From Gordionus sp. m RMFG-2023 (taxonomy: Eukaryota > Nematomorpha > Gordioida > Chordodea > Parachordodidae): a stretch of DNA of 64,000 nt. The notes under the pieces were generated by a model. The model did no database searches. It worked only from the letters and a program-made list of their open reading frames with translations, and was not told the DNA's origin. Positions within the stretch are counted from its first letter, which is position 1; every line of letters starts with the position of its first letter. The position numbers were made by a program, and so were the translations under genes. The stretch is taken from the NCBI RefSeq assembly GCF_954871325.1, contig NC_088776.1, positions 40,194,569 to 40,258,568 of the forward strand. The letters are read 5' to 3'. Positions 25,451 through 38,415 of the stretch are shown one piece after another.

Positions 25451-26762
25451 TAAAATTAAACAATAATAATTTGGATCTTTATGCCGTATATAAAGACAAA
25501 AAAACAATTAAATTTACAAAAATATTTTATTCATAAAATTTATATTTTATAAAAAAATTTTAATGGATCTTATTCATCCTGGAAAGCTCATATTTGAAGG
25601 TTATTCTTATACCATACATAAAAAATGCTCAAACAAGATTAGATGGCGCTGCTCAAAGGATTCTTCTTTTAAATGCCGAGCAATACTTTTTTCAACACTC
25701 GATAATCAAGACCCGGTTCTTGATACAGCTCATAATCATCCATCAAATATTGATAGACTAGTAGCAATGAAATCCATTGCTAACATGAAGAAGCGATGTG
25801 CAGACTCTTTGGCAAAACCTCTTCAAATTTATGCAGAGGAAATTGTAAAATTAGACTAAAGAGTTCAGTCGCATATGTTATCAGAAGATTCTATAAAAAG
25901 AACTCTAAGGAATCACAAAGCAATGCAACACCCTTCAAATCTTGAGAATTTGGAAGACCTAGTTATTGAAGGTATTAGTTTAAATATAATTATATTTTCA
26001 TAAAAATTTAAATATTATAGGTGATTGAGCAAATTGTGGCTCCCAGAGCTCAAAACGATTTTTATTATTTGATAATGGCCCACAAGCTGAAGAACGCATA
26101 ATAATGTTCGCAACATATGATTCCTTGAATCTAATATCTAATAGGACAGAGTGGTATGTGGATGGTAATTTTGTCATGTCCCCAAAAAAATTTCTACAAT
26201 TATAGTGATTAGAGTAGCAATAAACAATATTTTTATCACAGCGGTTTATTGTGTACTCCAGAAAAAACTCAAAGTACTTATGAAATAATATTTCAAACAA
26301 TAATGTCTAAATGTCAGGAAAGGGATTTATTTCCTGATCCATTATATATAAACATGGATTTCGAAAAGTCTGCTATGACCGCGGTTAAGAGTATCATTGG
26401 TATGATTATTAATATGTTTAATAATTTATATTTATTTTTTCAATAAGGGGATCACATCGTAATTAGAGGATGTTTTTACCATTTGTGTCAAAGTGCCCAT
26501 AGAAAAATTCAGAAGCTGGGTCTGGAAAGCGAATACAAGACCGATAACTCTAAGTTTTTTTGTGGCATGATGGACGGCTTAGCATTCGTTCCGTTATGTG
26601 ATATGGGCAATGCAATGACATTCCTGAGATCGATTACTCCGAGCAATGGTAAGGATATTCTTGATTATTTCGATAAAAATTATGTCAATGGAGTATCAAG
26701 GGAGGTCATAAGAAGCAATTCTCAATCTTAAATATACCTACAAAAATACGAATCGAATAATC

Positions 26763-29700
26763 ATTTTATTATTCATAATTTTATTTACCATGAATTAAAA
26801 AAGATCTATATAAAATTTATTTTGTAAAATTTAACTAAGGATAAAGACAAACAAATTTTATTACTGAGACAAAATAGAAGCATACATATATAATATATTT
26901 ATATACAATGTGGAAAAATCAATATAATATTCATATCTATAATGTAGAAGATAAATCTGACAACAGCCAATTTTTCAAACATAAAGTTTTTCGGATTGTT
27001 TCCTCCTTTAACGACATTCTGTATTTTGTAACATGTGAGCTCCAACAGAAAAGAGTCGTTCACATGGGGTTGAAGATCCCTGTATCGACAATATGTCCCT
27101 CGCCATTTTAGATAACACGGGAAAACGGTCTCCATGTAGTTTCCACCATTCTAGTGGGTTTTTATTTGACGTTATTCTCACTTCTTTCAAATATGTGTCA
27201 ATTTCAGAAATTGGCATAACATGACATCAATATTTGATTGCAGGTTTACTTTTTGATACATCATATTTAATTTTATATTCATCAAACATTTTCTCAAAAT
27301 TATTAAATATAGTTGTAACGTTTATATTATAAAATATAGGTAGGCACTCAAAAAATTCCAGTTTAAGTCTTGGATCTAATATTGCAGATATAATTGTTTG
27401 GAAATCTGTTAAATTATAATATTATACTATTTTTTGTTGCGCATTAATTGCGTTTATAAGCGTATTATCAAAGAGACTTAGGTGCTCAATTAATGATATA
27501 TAAAAGGGGATGACCAGATTAAGTGTAGGATATGTTTCTCCTGATATGGCAACAGTAAAATTAGAAAATGTTTTTAAGTTTAAATGTATTCTTTCTAAGG
27601 CGGTCCATTCATCCTATATTAAAAAAATAAAAATTAGATTTAAATATAAATAAATATTTCAATAAGTTGTTTCTCTTGTATAATAGATATATCATAACTA
27701 TTAATAACGACATGATCTATAGCTTTTCTCATTTGTATTGCTCGTTCTATCATAGAATATGAGCTGTTCCATCTGATAGGTGTATCTAATTTTAACTTCA
27801 AATATGTAATAGATGGAATTTGTGAATTACAAAATTCTTTCATCATAGTAGTTTTCTTATAAGAATTTCGAATGCTTTTTATAGTGCCTCTTAATTTTAT
27901 TAATTGTTCATCAATTTGTTTTATTATTTCTTGAACAACAAGATTTAAAACATGTGCAAAACAGCGAATATGTGCAATTTTTGATCTTGGATTTTTAATT
28001 TTAAGGGTATTTATAAAAGTAGTGTTTGATGCGGCATTGTCGCATGTAATAGCCGTTGACTTTATATCTATGCTATAATTGTTAATGATTCTATAAAATG
28101 TCTTATATATGTTTTCCCCAGAATGGGAATTTGTAAAAGGAACAATGTCTAATAATATAGATTTTAGTACCCATTCATCATCAATGTAATGGTAGGTTAA
28201 TCCCAAGAATGGGACATTTGTTGGACTTGACCAAATATCTATTGTAAAATTTATTTGTGTATTAGATTTGTTTATTACCAATTTAATTTTTTGGAATTCA
28301 TTATCAAAAGATTCATTAATGTATTGTTTTAATGTAGGAATTGAACATATTTTAATGCTAGGATTTAATCTTTAACAAAACCTTTAAATTCATTTGTTGC
28401 AAGAATTTTAAATGGGATATTAGATTTGATCAAAAATTTTAATAAATGGTTTTTGATATCATTATTGTTGTGCATATGATTTTTATTTATATCATTATCA
28501 AAATATGATTCAATAAATTTATTATTATAAGTTTTTTGATGGAATCGTTTGTAATGATTAATCAAAGCTGAAGTAGTTTTTTTTTACACTTAATTTCAAC
28601 CCGACAAATCTTACATCTTGCAGTTTCTGTTGATGCATGGTAAATATAATGTTTCCAAATATCTGCATTTTTCCGTCCTCCCGAGCCTGACTGTATAGAA
28701 TTTGAGGTGGATGATGAATATTGGTTTTGTTCTCCAATGCTTTCTGATTCAGAAATATCTATTATACCAATAGGTTGAATATCTATTTAATAAATTAAAT
28801 ATTATTATAATATTTATAGCATAGCCAGCCAACCCAATATGGCAATCAATAAGTTAGTCAGTAATATATATATGTCAAAATCATCAGATCCTATAATCAT
28901 CATATCAGAATTTTCTTATAAAATATTTTTTACAAACTGCTCATACAATTGATAAATTATCCAAAAATGTAGATGAGATGTTAGCTTATAAAAAATTTAT
29001 CACAAAATTATAATATATATTTTAGTGAATTTGGATATAAATGAAAAATAAAGTTTTAAGTTTAAAAATACTATTACATGTACTTATATTAAATTTTATA
29101 TAGATTTACTTATAAAATATTTTTTACAAAAATGATTTGGATTTATAGGTTTTAATTCCAAACACTGTTCATAAAATTTAATTATATTGGGAAAAGAATC
29201 AAGAATATAATTTTATAAAGATAATATAAATTTTTGTGAATTTTGATTCATAGTAGAATACTGAAAGTTTTAGATTATTTGATTTGGGCAATAAGAAATT
29301 CCTACTGAGATTCAATGATGATCTTTAATCCCAAACACTACTTTGTTGTTATTAACATAAACTAAAATAATATATAAGTCAAAGTAATATTCTTTTTAAT
29401 GTGGGGAAATAATAAATTGTCAAAAAGCTATGCAACTTAAATAAGTACGAAAAACTCACATTAGCAATATTTTACAAATAAAGTGGTAAAAACTTTAGGC
29501 AAAAAGTCAAATTTATGATTTCTCCATCATCAAATGAAAGAGAAATATCAGGTTTGCCCGTCATTCTTGATGTGATGGGATTAACAGTTTATTATAATTG
29601 TATATGGTTATGTGTTATATAAATTACCTTCTTCGTCCATCTCTATCATAAAAGAAATTTCTAAAGTAATAGTCTATTATGAGATAAATTAAAATGGAGT

Positions 29701-29838
29701 TTCAAAATTTGGCGCAATTTTCATTATTCCACTAGGAGATTTTATTAAATTGAAATAATTTCAAATAATTCCTAATAATAATATATGATTTATATATGAT
29801 TATTTTCCAATATATATTAATACTATAAATTATTTTAG
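26763..29838 (-). mobile_element. hAT transposon nested in the MULE (boundaries tentative)
   Basis: A minus-strand hAT transposase sits between the MULE catalytic exon and its last exon, so it entered the MULE after that element formed. Ten bases, TCGAATAATC, occur at 26,753-26,762 and again at 29,839-29,848 and could include an 8-bp TSD. The implied ends lack a CAG-type inverted repeat, so the true limits may be narrower (about 26.8-28.9 kb). Confidence 0.5.
27008..28800 (-). pseudogene. BED-finger hAT transposase, broken
   Basis: Read on the minus strand, a BED zinc finger comes first (IWKHYIYH...ARCKICRVEIK near 28,590-28,670, then SALINHYKRFH). Next is a long open stretch (27,640-28,281) with INFTIDIWSSPTNVPFLGLT, AITCDNAASN and IRCFAHVLNLVVQEI, the RNase H-like core of hAT transposases. 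The C-terminal part (27,008-27,217) has PLEWWKLHGDRFPVLSKMAR and GSSTPCERLFSVGA, the dimerisation domain. The frame is interrupted between blocks. An intron-less or few-intron gene is likely. Confidence 0.85.
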
Positions 29839-30469
29839 TCGAATAATCTCGAAATCAGAGCACTCTCTCAGATGAAGAACGAACAAATAATCAATGCGAA
29901 GGTTGGAATCATCGTTTTTCTAATCTGGTTGGGAATAAACACCCATTAATCTGGGTACTCGTTAAAAAATGCGAGGTGGCTGCCGATGAAACCAAACTTG
30001 AAAGATGGCGCGTAGGTAGGTGGACATCGAAAACAAAATCGCAGAGTTCTAACAACCAGATTCGGCTAAAGAAACTTTGCGAAGAATCCCGTGATGGGGT
30101 GCGAAGCCCTCCAGATTTTATAAGAGCGATTTCCTTCAATATTCGATGTCAACCCATATAATTATTATTATAAATTATAAAATTTGTATATACATAATCA
30201 TGATTTACCAATAAAATAAACATTTCTTATTTCTAAGTTTTGTCAAATTTAGTCTATTTAATATCATATTTAAAGATGGTATTGTATTTTTACTATAGCA
30301 ATTTTTTTTTACAATACATAGTTATTTTACTGAGGCATTTTTTCCCAGTACCAATTTAAACATCAGTTTTTCTTATTTAAGCATTTTTTTATGGAGAGTA
30401 GGCCAAATAAAAATATACCTATATTATTAGGTCTTAAGTAAATTCTATAAAAATGAAAAAAAAATTCTT

Positions 30470-30562
30470 GGGGAATTTTTTTCCGGGGTTTTTTTCCTGG
30501 GGGTTTATTTTCCGGGGGTTTATTTTCCAGGGTTTTTTTCCAGGGTTTTTTTTTTCCTGGAT
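30470..30562 (-). repeat. Minisatellite forming the right MULE terminus
   Basis: Units such as GGGGGTTTATTTTCC repeat with TTTTTTTCCAGGG variants. It is the inverted counterpart of the array at 24,927-25,066 and lies directly inside the 9-bp TSD. Confidence 0.9.
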
Positions 30563-30573
30563 TCGGTTTAATG

Positions 30574-31118
30574 ACATCAGAATTTTGAAATTATGGGAAG
30601 AGGGGTGTTAAATGCAATATAAAAAATGATTATAAATATTTCTAAATTTAAACTCATAAAAATAGTTATTAATATTCTTAAGTTTATAAATCTTAATTTA
30701 TATCAATAATATATAAATTAAACCTAATTTATTAAAAATATATAAATATTACATATATTTTAAAAAATTATTCTTACACATTTTAGAAAAATAAAAATAT
30801 TTGTTGATTATATTTATATAGCCCACATCCGTTTTTGGCTTTGATCATAGTTTTGTTTCATAGTACAGCCTTAAATAGAATCTACGGCTTATAATATATA
30901 AATTAAATAATATATAAATAATTAAGAATTGATAAAAATTAAAATCTCAATAATTAATAATATTATCCAATTTAGAAATACTACTTAAATTATAAATAAT
31001 CTTAGAGGACATCACTAGCTAGGTTGGGTTCAATTAGCACCAAATTTAAAAAATGGATTAGCACACGATTTTTTAAAATGAACTCCCAATTTTTAAATAT
31101 AATTAGCACCCCTTAAAC
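30574..31118. other. AT-rich spacer between MULE and hAT
   Basis: No gene or clear repeat element is visible here. Only A/T-rich simple sequence and a short TTAGCACC-containing stretch near 31,030-31,110. Confidence 0.5.
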
Positions 31119-32165
31119 TAGAGACCTTCATGGGCCGGGCTTGGGCCTAATTATAAATTTTCTAGCGGGCTTGGGCCGGGCTTGGGTTCGTTGGAAATTT
31201 TTGCAATAGAGCTTGGGCCGGGCTTGGGCCTAAATTTTTAAATTCAAATTTAGCTTATTTTAAGGATATTTAATAGGATAAATATAACAAATCATTCTGA
31301 TTTTATTAGTGTTATTTATCAAATTTCCTATACACCTTGAGAGAGTATATATTTTTTAAATCGGAAATTGGTATAATTTTACTTAACTTAACACAACGGC
31401 CTGGGCACGAAACAGCGAAAAAAGAAACAGCGAAAATCAGGGAATATTCCCAAAAATGTTCCCAAAGATGGCCAAACTTCGAGGATCACTAGAGCTACCA
31501 GTAATTTATTCTTTATAAATCTTTTTAGCTATATAATATTTTTAGCTTCATCCTCATTATTGGATATGTCTTCATGGGAGGATGATACAATACTTCATAA
31601 TGAGACGGATGCTGATGAGATTAATTTATATATGGATATTCAGCTAAATGAAGAGGATATCAACTATGATGACTGCATCCTAGATTGGTGGAAGAAGCAT
31701 GAAAAAATCTTGCCAAAATTGGCAAGATTAGCCAAAAAAATTTATGCAATTCCAGCATCTAATGTTTCCAGTGAACGGAATTTCAGTACTATTGGAAGGG
31801 TTATTGAAGAAAGAAGAACAAATTTAAATAATGAAATTGTAGATAATATATTATTTTTAAATGATAATTTCAAAATATAAATTAAAATTTTGTTTATATC
31901 ATTTATTAATAATATATATATATATTATTACTAAATAAAATATTATATTTCTATTAGTATTACTTCAGCATAGGTTAAGTATACATAAAATAATTTTATG
32001 GGCTTGGGCCAGGCTTGGGAAAATTTTTAAATATTATAGCGGGCTTGGGCCGGGCTTGGGAATTTTTTTAAATATTAAAAACGGGCCGGGCCTGGGCTTA
32101 AAATTTTTTTTACGATGGGCCTGGGCTAGGCTTGGTCCTAAAATCTAAGCCCATGAAGGTCTCTC
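31119..32165 (+). mobile_element. hAT element with GGGCTTGGGCC subterminal repeats
   Basis: The ends are inverted copies of AGAGACCTTCATGGGC (TAGAGACC... on the left, ...GGTCTCTC on the right). Next to each end there are several copies of GGGCTTGGGCCGGGCTTGGG in the same orientation. Between them lies the C-terminal part of a hAT transposase. No TSD is found: the left flank is CCTTAAAC, the right flank AAATACAG, so one end may have been rearranged. The right end abuts the Tigger-like element starting at 32,171. Confidence 0.8.
31560..31880 (+). pseudogene. hAT transposase C-terminal domain
   Basis: About 106 residues: an acidic stretch, then ILDWWKKHEKILPKLARLAK, the motif IPASNVSSERNFSTIGRV and RRTNLNNEIVDNILFLND. 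This is the family's C-terminal dimerisation region, complete to its stop. The BED finger and catalytic core are missing, so the element cannot code for an active enzyme. Confidence 0.88.
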
Positions 32166-32499
32166 AAATACAGCAAAAACCGCTTAATTGCATATCGCTT
32201 AAGCAAACACTTTTAAATGCGAAAAAACCCGCGATTTTGATAAAAATTACTATGGCATAATGTTAAATTACATTTATAATTGCGAATCGATTAATTGAGA
32301 AACATCGGTTAATTGCGAAATTTTATTTATATGATAATACCGTTAATTTAATCGGAAAAGTGAAAAAATAAAAAATATTATCGAAAAAAATTATTCATGA
32401 TTTTTTTTATATGAATGGAAATTTTTAAATTTTTTTATTACAAAAATGGTAATTTTCATTATAATCATGTTAAGATTATTTTTAGAACAAAACATCATT

Positions 32500-34000
32500 C
32501 CAAACGTTAACCCTCAAGCAAAAAGAGGAAATCATTGAAAAATTAAGCAATACTTCAAAAACATAATTAGCGTTATAAAAGGCATGCTTCTACAATTTAC
32601 AGATTGGAAGCTAATAAAGCAAATATATGTCACAATTTCTGGAATAAACCACCTGCAACTAAAAGAGTTAGAATGAGTTGTTACCCAAAGACAAAAACAA
32701 CTTTATTGATTTGGTTTATCCAAATGCAAAATAGAAATTGCAGTCTAAATGGGCCAATTATGCTGAAAAAGCTATATTTTTTATAGCCAAACTTTCAATG
32801 AAGGTAAATTTAAGTTTTTATAATATGTATAATTATAAATTATAGGCATTTCTACTAGCAGCTAGTTGCGGAGATTTATGAAAAGACATAATATAAATTT
32901 TCATAATGCTTGCAATGAAAAAGAGAGTGTAGATGCTATTAATGCAAATAAATGGAGCAAAAATACACTCCCATCTCTGATTAAAGATTATCAAAGTAGT
33001 AATATTTACAATCGTGATGAGACCCAGCATTACCACAGGGCTCGATGGAATTTAGTCAAACTCAATCATGGGTTTCAAACTAGAGATCCCTGTACCAGGT
33101 CAGGGCATAATATTTTTTAAAAAAATTAAGCCGGTCGGGTCGGGCCTTGGAAATTTATTTATATATCAAAATTTATCAATTATATGTTGATTTTTTATGT
33201 AAAATAAAAAATTTTTATTTTATTTATAGAAACTAGAAGCCATATGACATATATCTTTTATTTGAATAAATATGAAAATTAATTTCTATATTTAAATGTA
33301 TTTGGGCTGGGCAGGTAAATTTTTATAAAATAAATCCGGGCTGGGCCGGGTTTGAATGGCCCGATGCAGATCACTACTTCAAACCAGACAAGAAAAAGGT
33401 CTCAGTTCTATTTATCATAAATGAGGATGGATCTGATTAAAAATTTATAGGGAACTTAAAAACCCTAGATGCTTATTACCAGTGAAATACTACTCTAATA
33501 AAATCAATGACAACTTTAACTTTTGAAGATATCCTAAGAGAATGGAATTCCTATGAAGAAAATTTTATTGTTTTATGACAATGCATCTTGTCCCAAAACA
33601 AAATCAACATAGATTCATAATTTTAATTATTACAAAAAGATTAGTTTATTTTTTAGAAGGTAATGAAAGTTCTGAAATGGTGAAGGGAATCTAGAAATAT
33701 CTGATAATTATATCTAAAATAATCAAGCTATTTATGGATATACCTTTTTTGATTAAGTACTAGATAATCCAAGAGAACAAGGTTCACTGAGAAAGCTAGA
33801 GAATATAATAAAAATATTAACCATCAATGATAACTATCACAAAAAAATTTTTTAAGTAAAATTATTTTTATTTTATAATCTTTTATGAATACAGTAAAAT
33901 AATTTCAGATCAAATATTATGGAAATTAAAACAAAACACTTTTAATAAACTTAAATTTTCAGGCCTGTCCTGCTTTTTATTATTTATGTTCTATAATTGA
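32500..34000 (+). pseudogene. Tigger/pogo-like transposase, broken
   Basis: The N-terminal helix-turn-helix is at about 32,505 (LTLKQKEEIIEKLSN). The second DNA-binding region follows near 32,660 (KRVRMSCYPKTKTTLLIWFIQMQNRN). The DDE catalytic domain begins near 32,865 (MKRHNINFHNA...LPSLIKDYQSSNIYNRDE, the IYN.DE carrying the first catalytic Asp). After the MITE insertion it resumes at about 33,380 (FKPDKKKVSVLFIINEDGS) and reaches KILLFYDNASCP near 33,560, with the second Asp. Several stops and frame changes are present. Assigned by motif order only. Confidence 0.85.
33073..33384. mobile_element. hAT MITE inside the Tigger transposase
   Basis: The MITE is 33081-33376 (296 bp). Its ends are TAGAGATCCCTG and ...CAGATCACTA, flanked by TTTCAAAC and CTTCAAAC, an 8-bp TSD with one difference. 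It carries GGTCGGGTCGGGCC and GGGCTGGGCCGGG motifs near its ends, resembling the element at 31,119-32,165. It splits the Tigger catalytic domain. Confidence 0.85.
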
Positions 34001-34372
34001 CCACTAGATATTTTAAAAAAATCAACAAAGATTAAAGAAAATAAATTGAATATCTATATTGTATCATAATATATGAAATTTAATCAAAGACAAAAATAAT
34101 TATATAATTATAAAGTTGGCGTATAGTCTAAATAAATGCATAAAATTTATTGAAATATAATATTTACAAAAATTATTGTTTGAATATCGAATAATCCTAG
34201 TATTTAAAAATTCTTGATATTTACATGGGGAAAATAATCAAATTCATTTAAATTACCATACAAATTTTAAAAATTTATGTTTTTTATTCGGTTTGAAACT
34301 TATTCAAATTTAAATGTAGTTAGTACATTAATTAAAAATTTTATTTATTACTAAGTTAGATGGTTTATATGT

Positions 34373-37300
34373 CTAAAAGACAGAGTTGTTAAAATATTGA
34401 ATCAAAAGATCGACGATCCTGGATTTGATCGCAAATTTGTCAATTTTACGAGATTTATGATTCTGACTTAAATTGAGGATCGAGATCATTTTGTTTAACA
34501 TTCGATCCCGATCTTTTTAAAAATTAATTTTTTACTTAAAAAGCAATAAATAAAATAAAAATTTTGAAAATTAAATTAAAATATTATTTTTTAAAAAAAA
34601 TATCTATCTTCATATTTTATCAACTTCCATTCCACCATTTATTTTATAGATATATTTATTCATTTCCTAAATTTTACGAGATTTAGAGCTCTTACAAGTT
34701 ATTTAATATAAATTTATAATAATATATTAAAATTTATTTTAATAGGTAAATGTAAATGTCCATTATAGATTTAGAAGATTCTATTGCTTCTACTATTGAT
34801 GTAACAACAGATATAAGTGAGAATGAGAATCTTTTACCATTTTTGAAATTACGTAAGTATTTTACTTTATGTGAATTGGATGAAAGCAACTCTTATAATA
34901 TGATCAGCACCAAATGCCGTCTCTGTAAGAAGATAATATCATCTTCCAAAATATCATCCTCGAACTTAAAGAGACATTCACAAGTAATTCTTTTAAATTT
35001 TTTTTATTTGATAATCTTAATGTCAACATGTTTAAATTTAATTTATTACATTCCTGAGTTGAGCAGGTCCTACAGAAATAGAATCTAGATACAGATTCTT
35101 TATAAAAAAATGAATTATTAGATACAGTATAATTAATAAAATATTTAATGAAGAGTTAATCTTGGTTTTGTTATTTATATATAATAATTAGGCATTTATT
35201 TTTTAATATTACTATTATATTAGTTTAATTTTCAAAAGAAGAGTATTTATAATGAATGGAAGTGTAATAACTAATAATTAAGCCTTTATAATGTATTTTG
35301 ACTTTCTTTAATATAATTAAAACATCCAGTTCAATGTTATTTGTATTGAACTTAGCAATGTTTCACCAAAAGAAAAATAAATATCTATTCTATTATTTCT
35401 TTATTATAATATGTTAGATCTAATCAATTAGTATTATAGTTTCAGTTTGAGCTTGATTATATAATCCTCTTGACAACATTTTTAGGGCTTTTTTTAATAA
35501 TATATTTTGAATTGAAAGTATATTTTGTATCATTTGACTCAATCCATAAGTTCTTAAATGCCAAAAAGCCTCATTATATTCATAATAGGAAAATACTTTA
35601 TCAAAATCTTTGGCCTATATCATCTTGGGCAACTTTTAATAATGATAGACAAAGACAATATTGTAAACTTAAATTAAAATAACCTATATGAACCTTTTTT
35701 AATAATAAATAAATAATACACTTTAATATGTTTAACAAAATTTGTGTTGAACCCTTTATCATTTTTTTGTTTATATAGGTTTTACATTCAGGCTGTACAT
35801 TGTTTTTTTTTAACTTTAAATTTCCATATAAAATTTTAAAAATAAAATTTGATTCAGGAGAAGTTATTTTCATCCAACTTTGATATATACTATTTTTTTC
35901 TTTTCTAAAGAAAAAGCACAGTGAATTTAAAAATGAGATTACCAAACACCTCAACGAATTCTCTACACAAAAAAATATATCACTGCAAAACCAAAATGGT
36001 TCTGGTTGCAAATCCAGACAATCTAAATTAAATTTTAACAATCTAAACATTCCAGCTATATCGCAAAAAACCACAGACAAGGTTATTATGGATTTTATTA
36101 TTGACATCTTCCAACCACTGTCTCTGGTTGATGATCCTTCATTTGAAAAAATGATTAAAACTTTTTCTCCTGCGACAAAAATTATTTGTCGCCAAACACT
36201 GGGCAACAGGATATCTACTTCCTTCTCTTATATGACGACAAATCTAATAAGAGATTTGTCTTAAGTTTCTTATGTATGCACCACTGCTGATTGTTGGAGT
36301 GGTCATTGAAGGTATATTCTATTTATATGAATTCAATAATGTTTATTTTATTAGGGCATTTATTGGACTTACTGCACATTGGCTGGATCCGTTAACCCTC
36401 AAGAGAAAGTAAGCCGCTTTGGCACTGAGGACGATAATTGGGAGGCAAACATATGATGTTTTGGCCAACGAAATCATGGGTATCCACAAGTTCTAAAAAA
36501 TTCATAATATGGTGAAGATGGTGACTGACAATGGAACCAACTTTGTCAAGGCATTTAAGTAATATTTATATTTAGCAAAAAATATTTAAATAAATTTATT
36601 TTTTCTAGAGTTTTTGGAGAAAATGAAGAAGATAGTAGTGAGGATATGGAATTGATAAATTTGGATGACATATTATCCGTTTATGACCCAATTATTCCTA
36701 CTATCAGCTTACCAAAACATCAACGTTGTTGTTGCCATAATCTTAACCTTATTGCAACGATAGTGATCTCAATTATAAACGAATTTCTAGATTCACTTTT
36801 GCAAAATGTTTTGCTTTAGTTAATAAACAAAATATGTCGTCAAAAATGGCGGATATTTTATTGGAGAAATTGGGAAGATATTTAATAGCTCCCAACAAGA
36901 CAAGATGGAATTCTTATTACCAATCCATGAAATTAATAGATAAGATGCTTCTGAAAAGTTTTCAGAAGTAGAACAAGTATGTGATCAAATTGGATTTGCA
37001 ATGTTTAGGCAAGAGGAATGTTTTTTTGTTAACGAGTATGCAACAGTAATACAATGATATTTTCTAAATAAATTTAAATTTTATAGGTTATGGAACCTCT
37101 GGCGATCTCGTTAAAAATCTTGAAACGGGAGGATAATATGGAGCAGGGATATCTAACTCCCGTTCTATCGATATTGATAGATAAATTAACGAAATTTAGC
37201 TGCCTGCGGTATTGTCAGCCCCTTGTAGATAGTGTTCTTAGAGGTATTGATAAAAGGTAATATTTTTTATGCAATTATTTTATATTATCAGATATCTGCA

Positions 37301-38415
37301 AAATATATTAAAAAATTGCAAAGATCTGGCAAATTTAGTAAAATATTTTTAACAGGCCAGTTCTACTAAACCTCTGTTATCTAATAAAATATTAATGGGC
37401 CTTTGAAGACATTAAAAATTTATTAGATTATTTGAATTTTAAGCAAATATTTTGATTAATATTCTTTGTAAATAAATTACAATGTTAATTTCTTTGTATA
37501 TTAAGTATTAAGTTTACATTTAATCAATATTTATGATATGACCCAAATATAAATAAATACCATACAGATGATGTGCCAGACTTGACTGTAAAATTTAAAA
37601 GGGTTAAGTTTTGCAGATACTTGATTTGATTTATATGAATAAAATGACTTATTTAATAATAAATTAAATATCATTTCATAATATAGATTTCCTTCACTGT
37701 ATGAAGACAGTAACATTTTGGCAGCCATAATTCACCCTAAATTTAAACTTAATTGGCCTTATATTAATCTGCCACAAAATATGATGGTAAAAGAAAGATT
37801 AGTTGCCCATTTGGAAAATAGCAGGAACAACCATATGCGGATACCTCAAATGATATGGATGACATTGATGCTTTTTTTGGGAAAAATACTGTACAAAATG
37901 CTGGTTCCGTTAAAAATATTTTTTATTCAAATGATGATTCCATGAATATTTTTAATACTTATATTAATTTCAAAAAAAATATTTATTGAATATAATACAC
38001 CTTTGCCATCAAGCGATCCTGTGGAGCGCTTGTTTAGTAAAGCTAAACATGTTCTAAATGAAAGACGCGGATGTTTAAATGATGATAATTTAGAAAAAAA
38101 TTTATTATTAAAAGCTAATTTTAATTATAAATAAATATATTCTAATTGTTATATTTATTATTCAATTACAATAAATTTCTACTATATTTAATTTATTTTT
38201 ATATTAGTTAATTTTGCATCGGTTACATTATATTATTATTCAATTACAATAAATTTATAACATATATTAGTTAATTTTGCATCGGTCAGAAATTTCCTTC
38301 AGAAATTTAAATAGAAAAAAAGATCGATCCTGGATTTCGATCCTCTTTTTTTTGAAAAGATCGTGATCGGGATTCGATCGTTTTAAAAAGATCGGTTAAC
38401 AAGCCTGCTAAAAGA
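34373..38415 (+). mobile_element. hAT element with perfect TSD CTAAAAGA, nested in the Tigger
   Basis: The element is 34381-38407 (4,027 bp). The ends CAGAGTTGTTAA and TTAACAAGCCTG are short inverted repeats, and the duplication is exact. Subterminal regions at both ends are crowded with GATC-containing motifs (GATCGACGATCCTGG, TTCGATCCCGATC and similar). It holds the fullest set of hAT transposase exons in the window, from BED finger to C-terminal domain. Confidence 0.95.
34756..38134 (+). pseudogene. BED-type hAT transposase, multi-exon, degraded
   Basis: Blocks in order: BED zinc finger (CRLCKKIISSSK...NLKRHS, near 34,915-34,980); a helical DNA-binding part with FQPLSLVDDPSFEKMIKTF (about 36,100-36,160); HWLDPLTLK...TDNGTNFVKAF (36,380-36,560); LPKHQRCCCHNLNLIATI (about 36,710-36,765); a helical stretch after 37,087; ILAAIIHPKFKLNWPY near 37,715; and the C-terminal PLPSSDPVERLFSKAKHVL...NLLLKANF, ending at 38,134. 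Introns separate several blocks. A stop lies in the catalytic region near 36,408, so the copy looks inactive though close to full length. Confidence 0.88.

Larger units (their letters stand above)
25563..30161 (+). pseudogene. FLYWCH-type MULE transposase, interrupted
   Basis: The N-terminus (25,563 on) is a FLYWCH zinc finger: GYSYTIHKKC...RWRCS...FKCRA...HNHPS. It is followed by a KRTLRNHKAM block, a RFLLFDNGPQAEERIIMF...WYVDGNF block (first catalytic Asp in DGNF), INMDFEKSAM (second catalytic Asp), and RGCFYHLCQSAHRKIQ...LAFVPL...DYFDKNY, all standard for this MULE branch. Several blocks are joined by 40-50-bp GT-AG introns. The C-terminal exon (NNQCEGWNHRFSNLVG near 29,890, ending 30,161) lies beyond a hAT transposase. 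In-frame stops occur at 25,857 and just after 26,030, where the family has Trp (GDW), so this copy is inactive. Confidence 0.88.
24913..30573 (+). mobile_element. Mutator-like (MULE) element with minisatellite ends and 9-bp TSD
   Basis: The element is 24922-30564 (5,643 bp), flanked by exact 9-bp copies of GGTTTAATG, the TSD length typical of Mutator elements. Both termini are arrays of a 13-16-bp unit such as CCCCCAGGAAATAAAA, reading as GGAAA...CCC inward from each end, so the terminal inverted repeats are themselves minisatellites (24,927-25,066 and 30,470-30,562). Inside are a FLYWCH-type MULE transposase on the plus strand, a 159-bp tandem duplication and an unrelated hAT transposase on the minus strand. 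Confidence 0.9.

Noticed and set aside
31119-32173. 8-bp TSD for the hAT element at 31,119
   Set aside because: CCTTAAAC on the left and AAATACAG on the right do not match under any one-base shift of the ends tried.
35601-36206. Long open frame on the minus strand
   Set aside because: It lies opposite the hAT transposase block (FQPLSLVDDPSFEKMIKTF) on the plus strand and has no motif of its own.
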